Assembly: GCF_037975245.1 (NCBI RefSeq)
Contig: NC_092561.1
Coordinates: forward strand, 19,093,508-19,155,507
Reading direction: 5' to 3'
Length of the DNA stretch: 62,000 nucleotides
Source of the DNA: Apostichopus japonicus
Taxonomy: Eukaryota; Echinodermata; Holothuroidea; Aspidochirotida; Stichopodidae
The notes below the pieces were generated by a model. The model was not told the DNA's origin. It searched no databases and saw nothing but the letters and a program-made list of their open reading frames with translations. Position 1 is the first letter of the stretch, and each line of letters opens with the position of its first letter. Positions 25,301-34,750 of this stretch are shown here, piece by piece. The translations under genes and the position numbers were made by a program.

Positions 25301-28300
25301 GCTCGTACAAGCTAATCCTTTTTACAGTCCTCCTCCACCACCTTGTTTTATCTTGACTCTGTACTACTCCTCTCTTATTGTTGTGGAAATATACTCAAAC
25401 TCAAAACTGATCTTAGCAACAACAAAACAGTCACCATGACAACGCATCAAATGGGTTGTGTCGTTTAATTAGTTCTTAAAACAGACCTTTGGAAACTTTA
25501 CCCATTGCCAATTCCTTTCCTAATTGTTAGCAGATGTGGTCATGCAAATTGTACTGTACATGAAAGCAGGGACCTTTTGTTTGTATTGTTTTGGGGGGAG
25601 GGGGGCGGGGGTGGGGTGGGAGTTTCATTTATTTTTTAAAACAGTAAATTATAACAAAACTGTATAGACTGAAAATTATTCTGCTTTTTGTCAAGGTGTA
25701 TTTTATGTAAGGTTGCTATTGGTGGTGGTGATGAGAGGCCTGACATTCTCAATTTATTGGAAGCCGTTAGTGCCACTGCTTAAGCCCTTTCACAACTCCA
25801 CATTTTTCATTTGTCAAGACTATTTGCTAGCTTGGGCTTTTGTATGCCTCGCACAATCACAACTGGTTGCTGCCTCCAGTAAAATTGGTTGTTAAGGACC
25901 GATTTGTGACCAGTGATGAAGTAAATATATTACTGTACGTGGAGATCTAAGTAAACCAGGCAGCCAGAATCTACTTGGGTTTGTGCCAGTGAGAATCATT
26001 ATCTAATACCAAAAAGACTAACTTTGCAGTAAAGTCTACACACTGACAATTACACTGCTAAAATGTTAACAGTTATGGTTTGCACTTAGTTGTGTGCAGG
26101 AAGTCAAGTCTACAATGACAGTAACACTGAAAAAACCTCCCATCTGGGAGTGCATTGCTTATTGTTCTTACCTTACATGCCATTGGGGAGTGCATTGCTT
26201 ATTGTTCTTACCTTACATGCCATTGGGAGTGCATTGCTTATTGTTCTTAACTTACATGCCATTGGGGATTGCATTGCTTATTGTTCTTACCCTATTTTAC
26301 CATTGGGGAGTGCATTGCTTATTGTTCTTACCTTACATGCCATTTGGGAGTGCATTGCTTATTGTTCTTACCTTACATGCCATTTGGGAGTGCATTGCTT
26401 TTGTTCTTACCTTACATGCCATTGGGAGTGCATTGCTTATTCCTCTTACCATAATATACCATTGGGGAGTACATTGCTTATTGTTCTTACAATATGATGC
26501 CATTAGGGAGTGCATTGCTTATTGTTCTGACCTTACATGCCATTGGGGAGTGAATTGATTATTGTTCTTACCTTACATGCCATTGGGGAGTGCATTGCTT
26601 ATTGTTCTTACCTTAACTGCCATTTGGGAGTGCATTGCTTATTGTTCTTACCTTACATGCCATCTGGGAGTGCATTGCTTATTGTTCTTACCTTAACTGC
26701 CATTGGGGAGTGCATCAGAAACAAATCTACGTACTCCAGCTGGAGATCTTTCAGGCTTAGTTGGAGTGATCGCTCCACATTATCTGGATGCATCATGTGA
26801 CCCCAGAGCTAGGCAGAGAGAGAAAGAGATGAAAGCAGATACAGTTAAAACTTATATACATTATTTTACAATGGAATTTTCCATTAATTACCATATATAG
26901 ATTTTCAGCAAAGAGCAGGTCACTAGCACAATGCACAGTAGCAGACACTATAATTATTCATGAACAGTTACTGAATATTCATTAAAAATGTTAATTGCAG
27001 TGTAGCATCCTGGTAAACTGAACTAAAATTATATTTGCACATGATATATGAAGCTACCACAAAAGATGCAAATATATATATATAGATATGTATACAGAAT
27101 CCAGTACACTGGCAGATCCAGGGCCTTTGTTTGGGAGGGGCCAAAGTGGCATTAGAGTGATATGGGGGAGGGTCTAAGGGGAGGGGGTGCCCCCCTCCCC
27201 TTTGGAAAATTTTCTATTGCTGAATGCCCTCAGATGCAATTTGGTGCGACAAAGGCGTACAATGGTGATGTTAATTTACTTCTAAAAAAAATGTTTCCCA
27301 GGTGTAATTTTCTAAAATATTTATAAAACAAAGTTGGGATCATCTTTCTCCAGGCGCGGCGGAACGGAAAAATTATTGGGGGGGGGGCTAATGTGTGGAG
27401 ACTATCTAAGCGGAGCGCCACCATCGGTTGGTGCGGAGCGTACAAGAAAATTTTGGGATTTTTCAAACCCCCAGATAGCCGGAAACGGCACTTCCCGAGT
27501 GTTTTATGCTGCGAATACCTAGCCCTAAAGTATGGGTCTCAAGCCTGCAATTTCTCAGATTGCACGTAAAAGTCTGTAAAAACATTGTAATTTGTATATT
27601 CGATGGTGTTTTAAGAGAGTAGCTATTACTCGTAGTGTACTCGCAAAGACGTTTTGAGTGTAGTAAGGGCAGTGGCGGAGCTAGGGGTATTGGTCAGGGG
27701 GCAAGAATGGTCTGTAGGGGCGCTTTCGACACTATCTAAGCGGAGCGCCACAGGTTGGGGCGGAGCGTACAGAATTTTTTTGAGTAAAGATACTCCCTAG
27801 ATCGCCGGAAATGACCCTTTCCGGGCCTAGCTAATTTGCAGATAAACGGAGAATAAATAGGTGTCGTCGCCATTTTGTCGGAAAATTACACCAACAGAAT
27901 ATGACAAATGTCAATAGGTATATGAGAGCGCAATAAAATAGTCAATAATCGCGAATAAGTAAAAAGTAGTGAAAAGCTGAAAAGGGCGCCACAGTCCATT
28001 TGAGGCCGTCAGGGGGGGGGGGGCATCCGCCCCTGACTGTATATATGGACGCTCCGCCACTAAGTAAGGGGATGTTGGAGAACTGGCTCAAATAAGGCAA
28101 GTCATTGGCCTAAGACGAAGTTGTGGTACGCTTACCGGTACTCACACTCACTGCTTCCACATTTCACGGGGCGTGAAGACGCGGTTGGGTGACAATGTGG
28201 TCTATAGCCAGGGGACGGGCTGAGGGTCCCCAGCAATTACTAAAATTATTACACCTATATAGTATACGTGTGCATCGGACAGATCGACAAGTATGCATTG

Positions 28301-31300
28301 AAAAATGGGCAGATGCACGTTTCGGAGCCTTGGTAAATATTGGGGGGGGGGGGGGCTTATCATGCATTTGCCCCCTCAACTTTTTCATTGGGGGCTGAGC
28401 CCCCCCCCAAGCCCCCCCCCCCCGGTTCCGCCGCCACTGTCTTTCTCAAGAAATTTTATTTCTCATAGGTTATAAATTTCTTACAACCAGCCTGTAACTG
28501 CAAAATGGTGTTAAACTGTAAATCCTCATGCTCATACATTTACATAGCTCCCAACTCTTGAGAAGGCAAATGCTGGTTCATGCCACGAATCACCGTCCTG
28601 GGGGAGGGGTAGAAGGGGAGGGGGTGTCCCCCTCCCCTTTTGAATTTTTTTGGAATCCTGGTGATGCCTACATGTAAAATGGTGGCACTTAGAAAGGCTT
28701 TTGTCACCCAAAATTTTCTGAGAAATATGCATTTTTTTATGTGTAACATCAATAAATTGAATAGTAGGTGATAATTCATTCTTTCCCGTGGCATGAAAAT
28801 GTTCGCTGCTCGCCCCAATGAAAAGAAATATAGGCTAATTTGAGGTTCAAATGATGCTGTAAAGGAGGTTTTATACTCTATTATGCTAAATGCTAAAGAA
28901 ATGATGGTTGCTAAGTCAAAATTTGATGCAATTTTTTTTATGTATACTTGACAATTACAATGCGGATTTTTCGGACGCTTGTGCCGGTCAGCGGATTTGG
29001 GTGTTAGAATGCGGGTCTAATTCCCGCGAATTGCGGGTCAGTTGGGAGCTCTGCATTTAATTTTAAACCAGAAAACGAAAAGGTTTAGACTAGTCTACCA
29101 CTGCTATTCCTCTCGATTTTTTTAATTTCCAATCATATGATTTAGCGGATGTTCGGAAACACTTTTTGGCTCACCTTTGGGGGGGCCATGGCCCCCCTTG
29201 GATCCGCCAGTGATCCAGTACAGTATACATGTATATGTTATATAGGAAAAGGGTAATATTGTAAGCCTATGCATGTATATCACCGGGTGTCACACAAGAT
29301 TAATAATATATATTACTAAACAGTTAACAGGCATACAGAACTATTAATTATCACTGCATGATATCACAGATCAGAACTCAGAATCACAATTAGACCCACA
29401 CAACACATTCATGGGTACGGTACATCAGGCATCACCTTATGTACAAACAAGGACTGCCCTGTATTCATACAGACATTTGCCAAGTCTGTGTAGTGCATCG
29501 CACAGGGAGCCATGTGTTGGTTGCACATCTGTCCCTTTCGGCGTTCGTTGCTGTACCCATTACACATTATCATTACTACGAACACTACACAAATTAACGC
29601 TCTGTAGAAATGTAGAGTTTAATGCCAAAGATGTCGCTTTTTAAGACGTAATTGAGGAAAACCACCTGACGGTGCTGCACCGTCCTTTTTGTTTATATAG
29701 TCATTTAGAATAATCTCGAACGTGCTATGTGAGAGAAGAAATAATAAATCACTTGGCCGGCACCAGAACAAGCGGTGGTAGAAATTAGCACTCTCTCCTG
29801 CCTATTTATTCCTGCGTGTCCTCACATATGGTTAATAGAACACATTACTACACAGGTAGGTATTGCAACATGTACGCCAAGGTACTATACAAACAGTTCA
29901 GTAATGTTTACAGTACGCACAATATTCACTACCAAGTGTTGAACCACCGAAAAAAAATCATAAAGTGACCTTTATAACTTTTCACTATAAAAAGTAAAGC
30001 GCATAAATTGTCAATTCTGTTCAAACAGGCAGCCCCATGGTGACTTTAGAGTTGGCTACAGTATTATACAACACCTAATTATATTCCGGCCATTTGATTG
30101 GTCAATTGCTCATCGATTGCATGCAAAATCCGCTCTATTGCACGCTATGATGATAGAACCATGCGTTATACTTTTTTGATTGCACTTTTTTCAATGGTAA
30201 GAGAGCAAAGAAACCGGTCTATTTAAAAAAATCTGTTGCATGAGTGCATTTTACATCCAATTATATCCAAATTTGAAGGTGTTGTATAAAACAAATAATG
30301 AATGGTTTCCATTCGTGCAATAGTTGAAAGATGTAATTTGTTCCATTCAACTCGGCTGTGCCTCGTTGAATGGAACATTCCATCTTTCAACTCATGAAAT
30401 ATTTGCACTATTGCACTCATAACCATTCATTATTTGTATACCATACATGTGGACTCAGTGAGTATACTAACAGCCAATGCACACCTACTGTACATCACTC
30501 GCTGTGAAACAAAGAAAGGTCGGAAGTACGGTGTCACGCTACAGATGTTTACATATCACCCTCGAGGAGCAGAGGCTCCCGCCTCTCCCACGGCCGATCC
30601 GGTGATCTTACCTTAGTAGTCATAAACATGTCTTCCCTCTTCACCGTACCGTCATCCAGTTTTGCTTTGAGGGCTGCGCCGACCTCGTCTTCGTTCAAGT
30701 AAGCGAAGGCTCCGTCGATATGACGATACCCGGCATCGATCGCTGCCATCACAGCAGTCTTCACCTGGCCGGCTTTAGACTAAACAAATTTATACGTGGA
30801 AAAGAATGCAACAATTAATATACTTTCACACCTGACATATATACTGTACATGTAGTACTGTATATTGGACTAGAGACTGTGCTACTGTAAGTTCACGCAA
30901 TAAGTATTGTAAGATTAAAAAGTAAACTATATTTATATACGTACATGCATACTGTACACAGCAATATAATTTCAGGTACAAACATGTTATGATGATCATA
31001 AATTAGTTGATTTCCGATACCTGCAGAGATACAGTATTGCATTGGGTTGTACAATAAAAACAGGCCCGAGCTGCTCATTTAAAAGTGGTACAATGGACCA
31101 GGCAGGCATATTCGTAAACAACTATTACAAATGAAATTAAGAACCTAGAACAGTATGGGGAAATGAGAGAGAGAGAGAGTGGGGGGTGGGGGAGATGAGG
31201 GGGGGTGGAGATGCAGTCCCACCGACAAGCTGTGTACAGTACACTCTGTACTGGAAAGAGTTGGGTTGTCAGAAGAAACGGACAATTTAGAAATTAACAA

Positions 31301-31556
31301 GTTCTTAAGTTGTTGGGCTACAGACATTTTCGTTCTTAAATAGAGTTATTTTGTCGAGTGGGCACCAGTCACCTTTGTTTGCCACTGGTGCAGAACAGTT
31401 TTTAAAGCTGAACACGACACAATTACTGTACATAGAATAACATCTATAGTGTATACATGTGTCTATAATTAAAGACCTTACCTTCCATGTGCCAAGTCCA
31501 ATCAATGGCACCTTCAACCCATTAGAGAAAGTTGCGTACTGATTCTTACTAGCCAT
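16289..31556 (-). CDS. Aldo-keto reductase (AKR1-like), nine exons, complete
   Basis: Coding exons read leftwards: 31556-31482, 30779-30612, 26808-26692, 24792-24709, 23042-22926, 22587-22481, 21585-21420, 18543-18461 and 16325-16289. They sum to 954 bp and 317 aa, the usual AKR length. All splice sites are GT-AG, and the sizes 168, 117, 107, 166 and 83 bp match the vertebrate AKR1 exon pattern. The product is a cytosolic NADPH-dependent carbonyl reductase with a TIM-barrel fold. Catalytic residues are Asp47 and Tyr52 (GYRHID, then AYLNEDEVG), Lys81 (MTTK) and His114 (LMHSP). Their spacing of 5, 29 and 33 equals that of human AKR1B1. The NADPH-binding [10 protein letters not shown] is in exon 7. 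Substrate preference cannot be read from the sequence. The intact frame and sites suggest a functional gene. Introns total over 14 kb and are full of minisatellites. Confidence 0.93.
16659..17965. repeat. 31-bp minisatellite in AKR intron 8, about 42 copies
   Basis: The unit is ttaggatattgtactgcatg plus ctccacattgg. Variants (tgctac, tgctcga, gtaccgc) are distributed in blocks, indicating segmental duplication inside the array. Confidence 0.97.
18461..18543 (-). CDS. AKR exon 8
   Basis: 83 bp between acceptor cttacatag and a consensus donor gtaagt. It encodes [20 protein letters not shown] and YRACPWD, ending two bases into a codon. Read-through would give an immediate stop. Confidence 0.93.
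18812..19543. repeat. 56-bp minisatellite in AKR intron 7, about 13 copies
   Basis: The unit contains ctctactgtattatctctac, ggtaacaagta, cagactagagtgaag and ggacaa. Two variants (gtggacaa and gttcacaa) alternate irregularly. Confidence 0.95.
19666..19738. repeat. Perfect 38-bp palindrome followed by a 36-nt hairpin
   Basis: 19666-19703 is identical to its own reverse complement (half-site tacaaacacataatatcat). 19703-19738 forms a second stem of 17 bp (atcatatccacaaagtt and complement) with a 2-nt loop. Part of the first arm recurs at 19740-19760. Confidence 0.95.
19917..20213. repeat. ~42-bp minisatellite, about seven copies
   Basis: The unit contains cagtacctgtattgtagcct, agctttaggtcttatgtacc and aa. 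The last copies are more diverged. Confidence 0.93.
20531..21042. repeat. 48-bp minisatellite in AKR intron 7, about ten copies
   Basis: The unit contains gtgttctattcaccaaacct and acacatctctcc. Endings alternate (aaagtgtatataaca, aaagtgtatataaag, acagtgtacatattg) with a three-unit periodicity. Because 48 is divisible by 3, a 154-codon open frame results, judged non-coding. Confidence 0.95.
21420..21585 (-). CDS. AKR exon 7, NADPH-binding
   Basis: 166 bp between atttacag and gtaacc. It completes the split Trp and encodes the cofactor motif [15 protein letters not shown]. The frame continues as an ORF past the donor, but the next exon supplies the expected AKR sequence. Confidence 0.95.
21955..22124 (-). 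mobile_element. tRNA-derived SINE, minus orientation
   Basis: Reading leftwards from 22124: ggagtgttagctcagtggtt, then B-box-like cgaattcgagtcactcc, then a body shared with the copy at 24938. Both have the tRNA-like head and a common tail (acaattc, ggacatacatt/ggacgacgtac). Confidence 0.75.
22481..22587 (-). CDS. AKR exon 6
   Basis: 107 bp between gtccatag and gtgagt. It encodes [16 protein letters not shown] and [12 protein letters not shown] and ends after two bases of a Trp codon. VE-x-HP and AYSPLGS are AKR signatures. Confidence 0.95.
22926..23042 (-). CDS. AKR exon 5
   Basis: 117 bp, phase 0, between tactcctag and gtatgt. It encodes [20 protein letters not shown] and ends IVMNQ. SIGVSNF is a conserved AKR motif. 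The acceptor region is duplicated in the minisatellite immediately upstream. Confidence 0.95.
23050..23755. repeat. 18-bp minisatellite upstream of AKR exon 5, with junction copies
   Basis: The unit is gaatacacatcagtatat, repeated about 30 times with variants. Larger ~180-bp blocks (23150-23345 region) are duplicated and include copies of the exon 5 acceptor. The six-residue frame MNTHQY is an artefact. Confidence 0.93.
23760..24700. other. AKR intron 4, C-run-rich, nothing recognised
   Basis: There are several C runs (24079, 24300). No exon or typed element was recognised. Confidence 0.5.
24709..24792 (-). CDS. AKR exon 4
   Basis: 84 bp, phase 0, between the acceptor ttatttgcag and donor gttagt. 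It encodes [15 protein letters not shown] and ends DTWK, corresponding to the variable loop A region. It is two codons longer than the usual 78 bp. Confidence 0.9.
24938..25175 (+). mobile_element. tRNA-derived SINE, plus orientation
   Basis: An A box (tagctcagtggttaacgc) and B box (ggttcgagtca) lie within a clover-leaf-like head whose ends ggagtg and cactcc can pair. The head is followed by an unrelated body and a tail ending ctaaaatacatgcataaata. The long non-tRNA body and the second copy in intron 6 argue for a SINE, not a tRNA gene. Confidence 0.85.
25180..26140. other. AKR intron 3, nothing recognised
   Basis: Pyrimidine-rich then unremarkable sequence with one long G run near 25600. 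Confidence 0.5.
26140..26700 (-). repeat. ~40-bp minisatellite built from the AKR exon 3 splice donor
   Basis: About 14 units in the AKR orientation, each with the core tgcactccccaatggc, then a taag and gtaagaacaataagc. This core is the last ~20 nt of AKR exon 3 plus its donor and first intron bases, as seen at 26692. The first unit is the genuine junction; the rest lie in intron 3. Confidence 0.93.
26692..26808 (-). CDS. AKR exon 3, catalytic His
   Basis: 117 bp between ctgcctag and gtaaga. It begins LWGHMM and contains [17 protein letters not shown] with the catalytic His. Its 3' end and donor are the source of the adjacent minisatellite. Confidence 0.95.
27670..28062. mobile_element. Nested hAT-like MITE, exact 8-bp duplication
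   Basis: It begins CAGTGGCGGAGCTAGG and ends GCTCCGCCACTA. It is flanked on both sides by AGTAAGGG (27662-27669 and 28063-28070). 393 bp, with a G run and the same cggagcgcca motif as the element at 1-230. Confidence 0.88.
28340..28660. repeat. Poly-G MITE fragments within the 2.1-kb element
   Basis: 28340-28439 resembles the right part of the element at 3140-3513 (ttttcattgggggctg, then C runs and ccgccgccactg). 28595-28660 shares aaggggagggggtgtccccc with 3205 and 27178. Confidence 0.7.
30060..30295. mobile_element. MITE-like sequence with ttatacaacacct termini
   Basis: ttatacaacacctaattata near 30063 is inverted as aaggtgttgtataaaac near 30275-30292. No target duplication was identified. 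Confidence 0.4.
30291..30438. repeat. 148-bp imperfect hairpin
   Basis: The left arm (acaaataatgaatggttt, gttgaaagatg, ttccattcaac) is inverted on the right (gttgaatggaa, catctttcaac, aaccattcattatttgt) around a short centre near 30355. It lies in AKR intron 2. Confidence 0.85.
30612..30779 (-). CDS. AKR exon 2, catalytic Asp, Tyr and Lys
   Basis: 168 bp, phase 0, between ttgtttag and gtaaga. It encodes [20 protein letters not shown] with the catalytic Asp and Tyr, and ends at the catalytic Lys in MTTK. The Cys common after the Asp is Gly here. Confidence 0.95.
31165..31215. repeat. Purine-rich GA/G tract
   Basis: A (GA)n run followed by G runs in AKR intron 1. Confidence 0.9.
31482..31556 (-). 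CDS. AKR exon 1
   Basis: The ATG at 31556 starts [20 protein letters not shown] and the exon ends GTWK at donor gtaagg (75 bp, phase 0). [10 protein letters not shown] is the N-terminal AKR signature. A pyrimidine-rich aaattttcag lies about 25 bp upstream, so a separate 5' UTR exon is likely. Confidence 0.93.
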
Positions 31557-31589
31557 TTGATCTAAGTATTAAAAACCTGAAAATTTAAA

Positions 31590-33160
31590 AAAAAAATAAA
31601 CCCACATAAGAAAAGACGGATTTGACAAAGTTACGTAAATACTGGTACATGTACAGTATGTATATCTCATGTACAGTAGAGTATAAATAGGGAAGACTTT
31701 TCGAGGCGTTAATTAAAATATAACGACTTCCTTTCGTTTTTTCGTGCGTTTATTTCTTTAACAGTATGTGGTAGGTACTGTACTGTATGTGTAAGAAGTA
31801 CTAAGGAGTCAATACTATCTTGCAAAAACAGATGACACATGCTAAGTTTTATCATTAATTCAGGATTGTAATTAACCTTATATCATTTCTTATAAAATAT
31901 ACTTTGAACAGTCAGAATCCAACAACAGGAGAGGAACTTCTGAAATTAATAAATGATCAGCTACAGTAAGTAACTATATACACTGTGTCATTGATATTAA
32001 TATTATATTATTAATTTGGTGGGGGGGAGGGGGATTTACATTCGACATGACCAGCTTACTGATCCATCAATTCAGATTGTCCAACACTCAGAGGCTGTGT
32101 CAACATTGCGACACACACTTTGAATAGACTATTACATTGTTCCCTGCTATGTACAGTACAATAACATGCAGCTACAGGTAGTCGCTGATCAGAAATATTA
32201 TAAAAGTTAAAAGTCAGAATCCCACTAGAAGACGCTACTTTGTTTTTGGAAATTACGAAACACGTATTGAGACTGCCACAGAAGAGCAGCCAGGACCAAG
32301 CACCTGCCTGGCAGATAAACAACTTGATAAGAATACAATCAAAGTTATTATAATTAAAGGTCTGCTGTATAGACCACAGATATTACGGAAAAGTTTCTTG
32401 AGATTACATGATCGACCAGCTGCCTTGGTCGTAAAATAACCCTCTTTTTTACCAATTAGTCTGCAACGCCTGTCACATATTTTATCTTACAAGTATGAGG
32501 GTCTTTGTGTTAATGCTGTATGATTAACTACACTGTAGTGTAGGCAATTAACATATTTCCACACAGTGTTTTCACAAAAAGCCTAATAGTGTTAAGAAGC
32601 TATGCAGGTTAATTGTAGAGCCTGAGGTCGATTTACCACTGTGGCAGGTTGATTACATATTAATCACAAACATTTTCCTAGCTATAGCGTGCTATAAATG
32701 GAGCCAATAAAGCAGATCTTTAAGGTCTTGAAAGTTACGCTAAATTAATACCGATTTGTTGAAATTTTTTTCTACTAATGTAGGGGGGCGCCTTTCCATA
32801 AAACTACAGCATTGATGAATGTTGACCGTGATATATCTATTAATCAGTGACCAGGTAGTACAAAAGACCTGAGCTTGAAAAGCTGCATTCAGAATTGCCA
32901 AAAGCAAACAGCATTTTAAATAATATTTAAACAACTAACTAAACTTTACACATATGGGTGTATCTCGGGTCGGTTTTTGTTAGCTCACCGTTTAGAATCA
33001 ACAATACTGTTGTTGCTTCATGGCTTGGTTGTGCAATCTAGTTTTCAAAACTAGCTGGTAATCAGATTGTGAAGCACAAACACTCAATCACCTACAACAA
33101 TGCTTCTAGACATGTATGCTACATGTACTGTACACTTAAGTATGTGCTATCAGGAATGGA
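31590..33160. other. Upstream of AKR, nothing recognised
   Basis: No gene or element was recognised. The AKR promoter and a possible 5' UTR exon should lie here. Confidence 0.4.
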
Positions 33161-33385
33161 AGCAGGACACTTCGCCCAACAACCATTTCGCCCAACTGCC
33201 ATTTCGCCCAACCTTACCATTTCGCCCAACCAGCCTGGTCATTTCGCCCAACCAGCCTGGTCATTTCGCCCAACCAGCCTGGTCATTTCGCCCAACCAGC
33301 CTGGTCATTTCGCCCAACCAGCCTGGTCATTTCGCCCAACCAGCCTGGTCATTTCGCCCAACCTTGATTAAATATGATATTTGAA

Positions 33386-33850
33386 AAGTAAACGTTCGGG
33401 AATTGTTAAAGTTACAGGATACGAACCGAATATTAAGGAAACTTGAGGACCGATCAGTGTGTTGGGGGTTAGGTTTGATAGTAAACGTTCGAATATTAAG
33501 GAATATTAAGGAAACTTGAAGTCCTTTTCTTTGTATAACTTTAGTAAGGAAACGTTACAGAATACGAACCGAATATTAAGGAATCTTGAGGATGGATCAG
33601 TGTTTTAGGGGTTAGGTTTGATAGTAAACGGTCGGGAATTGTTAACGTTACGGGATACGAACCGAGTATTAAGGAAACTTGAAGTCGTGGTTAAATTGAT
33701 TAGGCCTACATATGTGATTACATATGTGGTTACATTGATAAATATTACGGACGGGTTTTATATATATATTGTTTTTCACTTAACGTTCCGGAATTGTTAG
33801 TCAGTAGGATGGACCAGTATTTTAGGGGTTAGGTTTGATAGGTTTTTATG
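33386..33850. repeat. ~130-bp diverged tandem repeat inside the foldback-like element
   Basis: Three to four copies share gtaaacgttcgggaattgtt, acgaaccgaatattaagg and ggggttaggtttgatagt. Confidence 0.8.
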
Positions 33851-34159
33851 AAGACCGATTCCCCTGTGTTTGTATAACATTAGATTAACACTATGTAGAA
33901 CTAGATAAACACATAACTGCTGTGAACAATACCCTTGATTAATGCCTGGCGGACTTGATAAACCTTGACCGAAGTCATCAAGCAGAACAATAGGTGTGGA
34001 TTAATAAACCACAAACAATAGGCCTCTGATAAACGTCTGGTTGACCGGATTAACGCTTGGCTGACCAAAACAATAACTGCGGATTACTGACTCACAAATG
34101 CAATAACATCAATTATTGACATCAGCCTGTCAATCACATGGGATAAACCCAAAGGATGG

Positions 34160-34166
34160 ATAAAAG
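34160..34166 (+). promoter_or_regulatory. TATA-like element
   Basis: ATAAAAG sits about 110 bp upstream of the ATG at 34270 and about 30-50 bp upstream of plausible initiator sequences. This is a weak prediction from spacing only. Confidence 0.3.
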
Positions 34167-34269
34167 CCCTGCCCTCGTTTGAGTTGGGCACAGTACAATC
34201 TGTTCCGAACATCAGTTCACACCAAGATTCAACTCTATCAGACTTCAGCTCCAAATCGCCGAAGTTAGT

Positions 34270-34371
34270 ATGGCATCTCTCTGCATCTCTCAGCCAACAC
34301 CCAACGAAGTGCCGTCCACCGAGTTCCACGTCACCGCAGACTTCAACGATCCCAAGACGATAGAGGAGGAG
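34270..34371 (+). CDS. Putative first coding exon of an unrecognised gene
   Basis: A 34-codon exon starts MASLCISQPTPNEVPSTEFH and ends KTIEEE at a good donor (gtgagg) in phase 0. Read-through stops after six codons. A GC-rich leader and TATA-like box precede it, and its codons look coding compared with the AT-rich surroundings. I do not recognise the product. The layout of the N-terminus loosely recalls zinc-independent medium-chain reductases (prostaglandin reductase type), but no diagnostic motif is visible and no second exon was found. It lies between the arms of the foldback-like element, so it may be a captured gene fragment. Confidence 0.4.
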
Positions 34372-34504
34372 GTGAGGTTACACAGCTCCTGAACTATCCT
34401 CCAGAAAGATGAAAACTACAGTTCCTCAAATATGCAAACGGCTCTTCTTAGGGCCACTTAATGCTCCAGAAAAAGACAACTATTCAGTTCCTCAAACATG
34501 CCGA

Positions 34505-34750
34505 TTCTCCTTTGTTTTTATAATAACATAACTTCCATATAATAATAATAATAATAATATAACTACCAATAATATAACCCAAAATAAATCAAATTGAACT
34601 AGTGAAATAGAAACGGTTATATTATTCCACAACGGTTCCCCTTTGTTTGTATAATATTATAACTTCCAAAAAATAACAATATAACTTCCAATAATTTAAC
34701 CCAAAATAAATAAAATTGAATTAGTGAAATAGAAAAAGTAATATTATTCT
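34505..34750. repeat. ~125-bp tandem duplication
   Basis: Two copies share acccaaaataaatcaaattg and agtgaaatagaaa, with an (AAT)n insert in the first. Confidence 0.85.

Larger units (their letters stand above)
27107..29212. mobile_element. 2.1-kb hAT-like composite element, exact 8-bp duplication
   Basis: The ends are CACTGGCAGATCCA and TTGGATCCGCCAGTG, inverted. It is flanked by the identical ATCCAGTA at 27099-27106 and 29213-29220. It contains G/C runs, a reverse copy of bases 1-230 at 27345-27570, and the nested element at 27670-28062. No transposase ORF was seen, so it is non-autonomous. Confidence 0.88.

Noticed and set aside
26090-26800. Plus-strand frames through the ~40-bp repeat
   Set aside because: The repeat derives from the AKR exon 3 junction on the other strand; the plus-strand frames have no independent support.
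33165-33364. 22-bp repeats as a CRISPR array
   Set aside because: No spacers; the same unit occurs inverted at 34774-34975, fitting a minisatellite or foldback arm.
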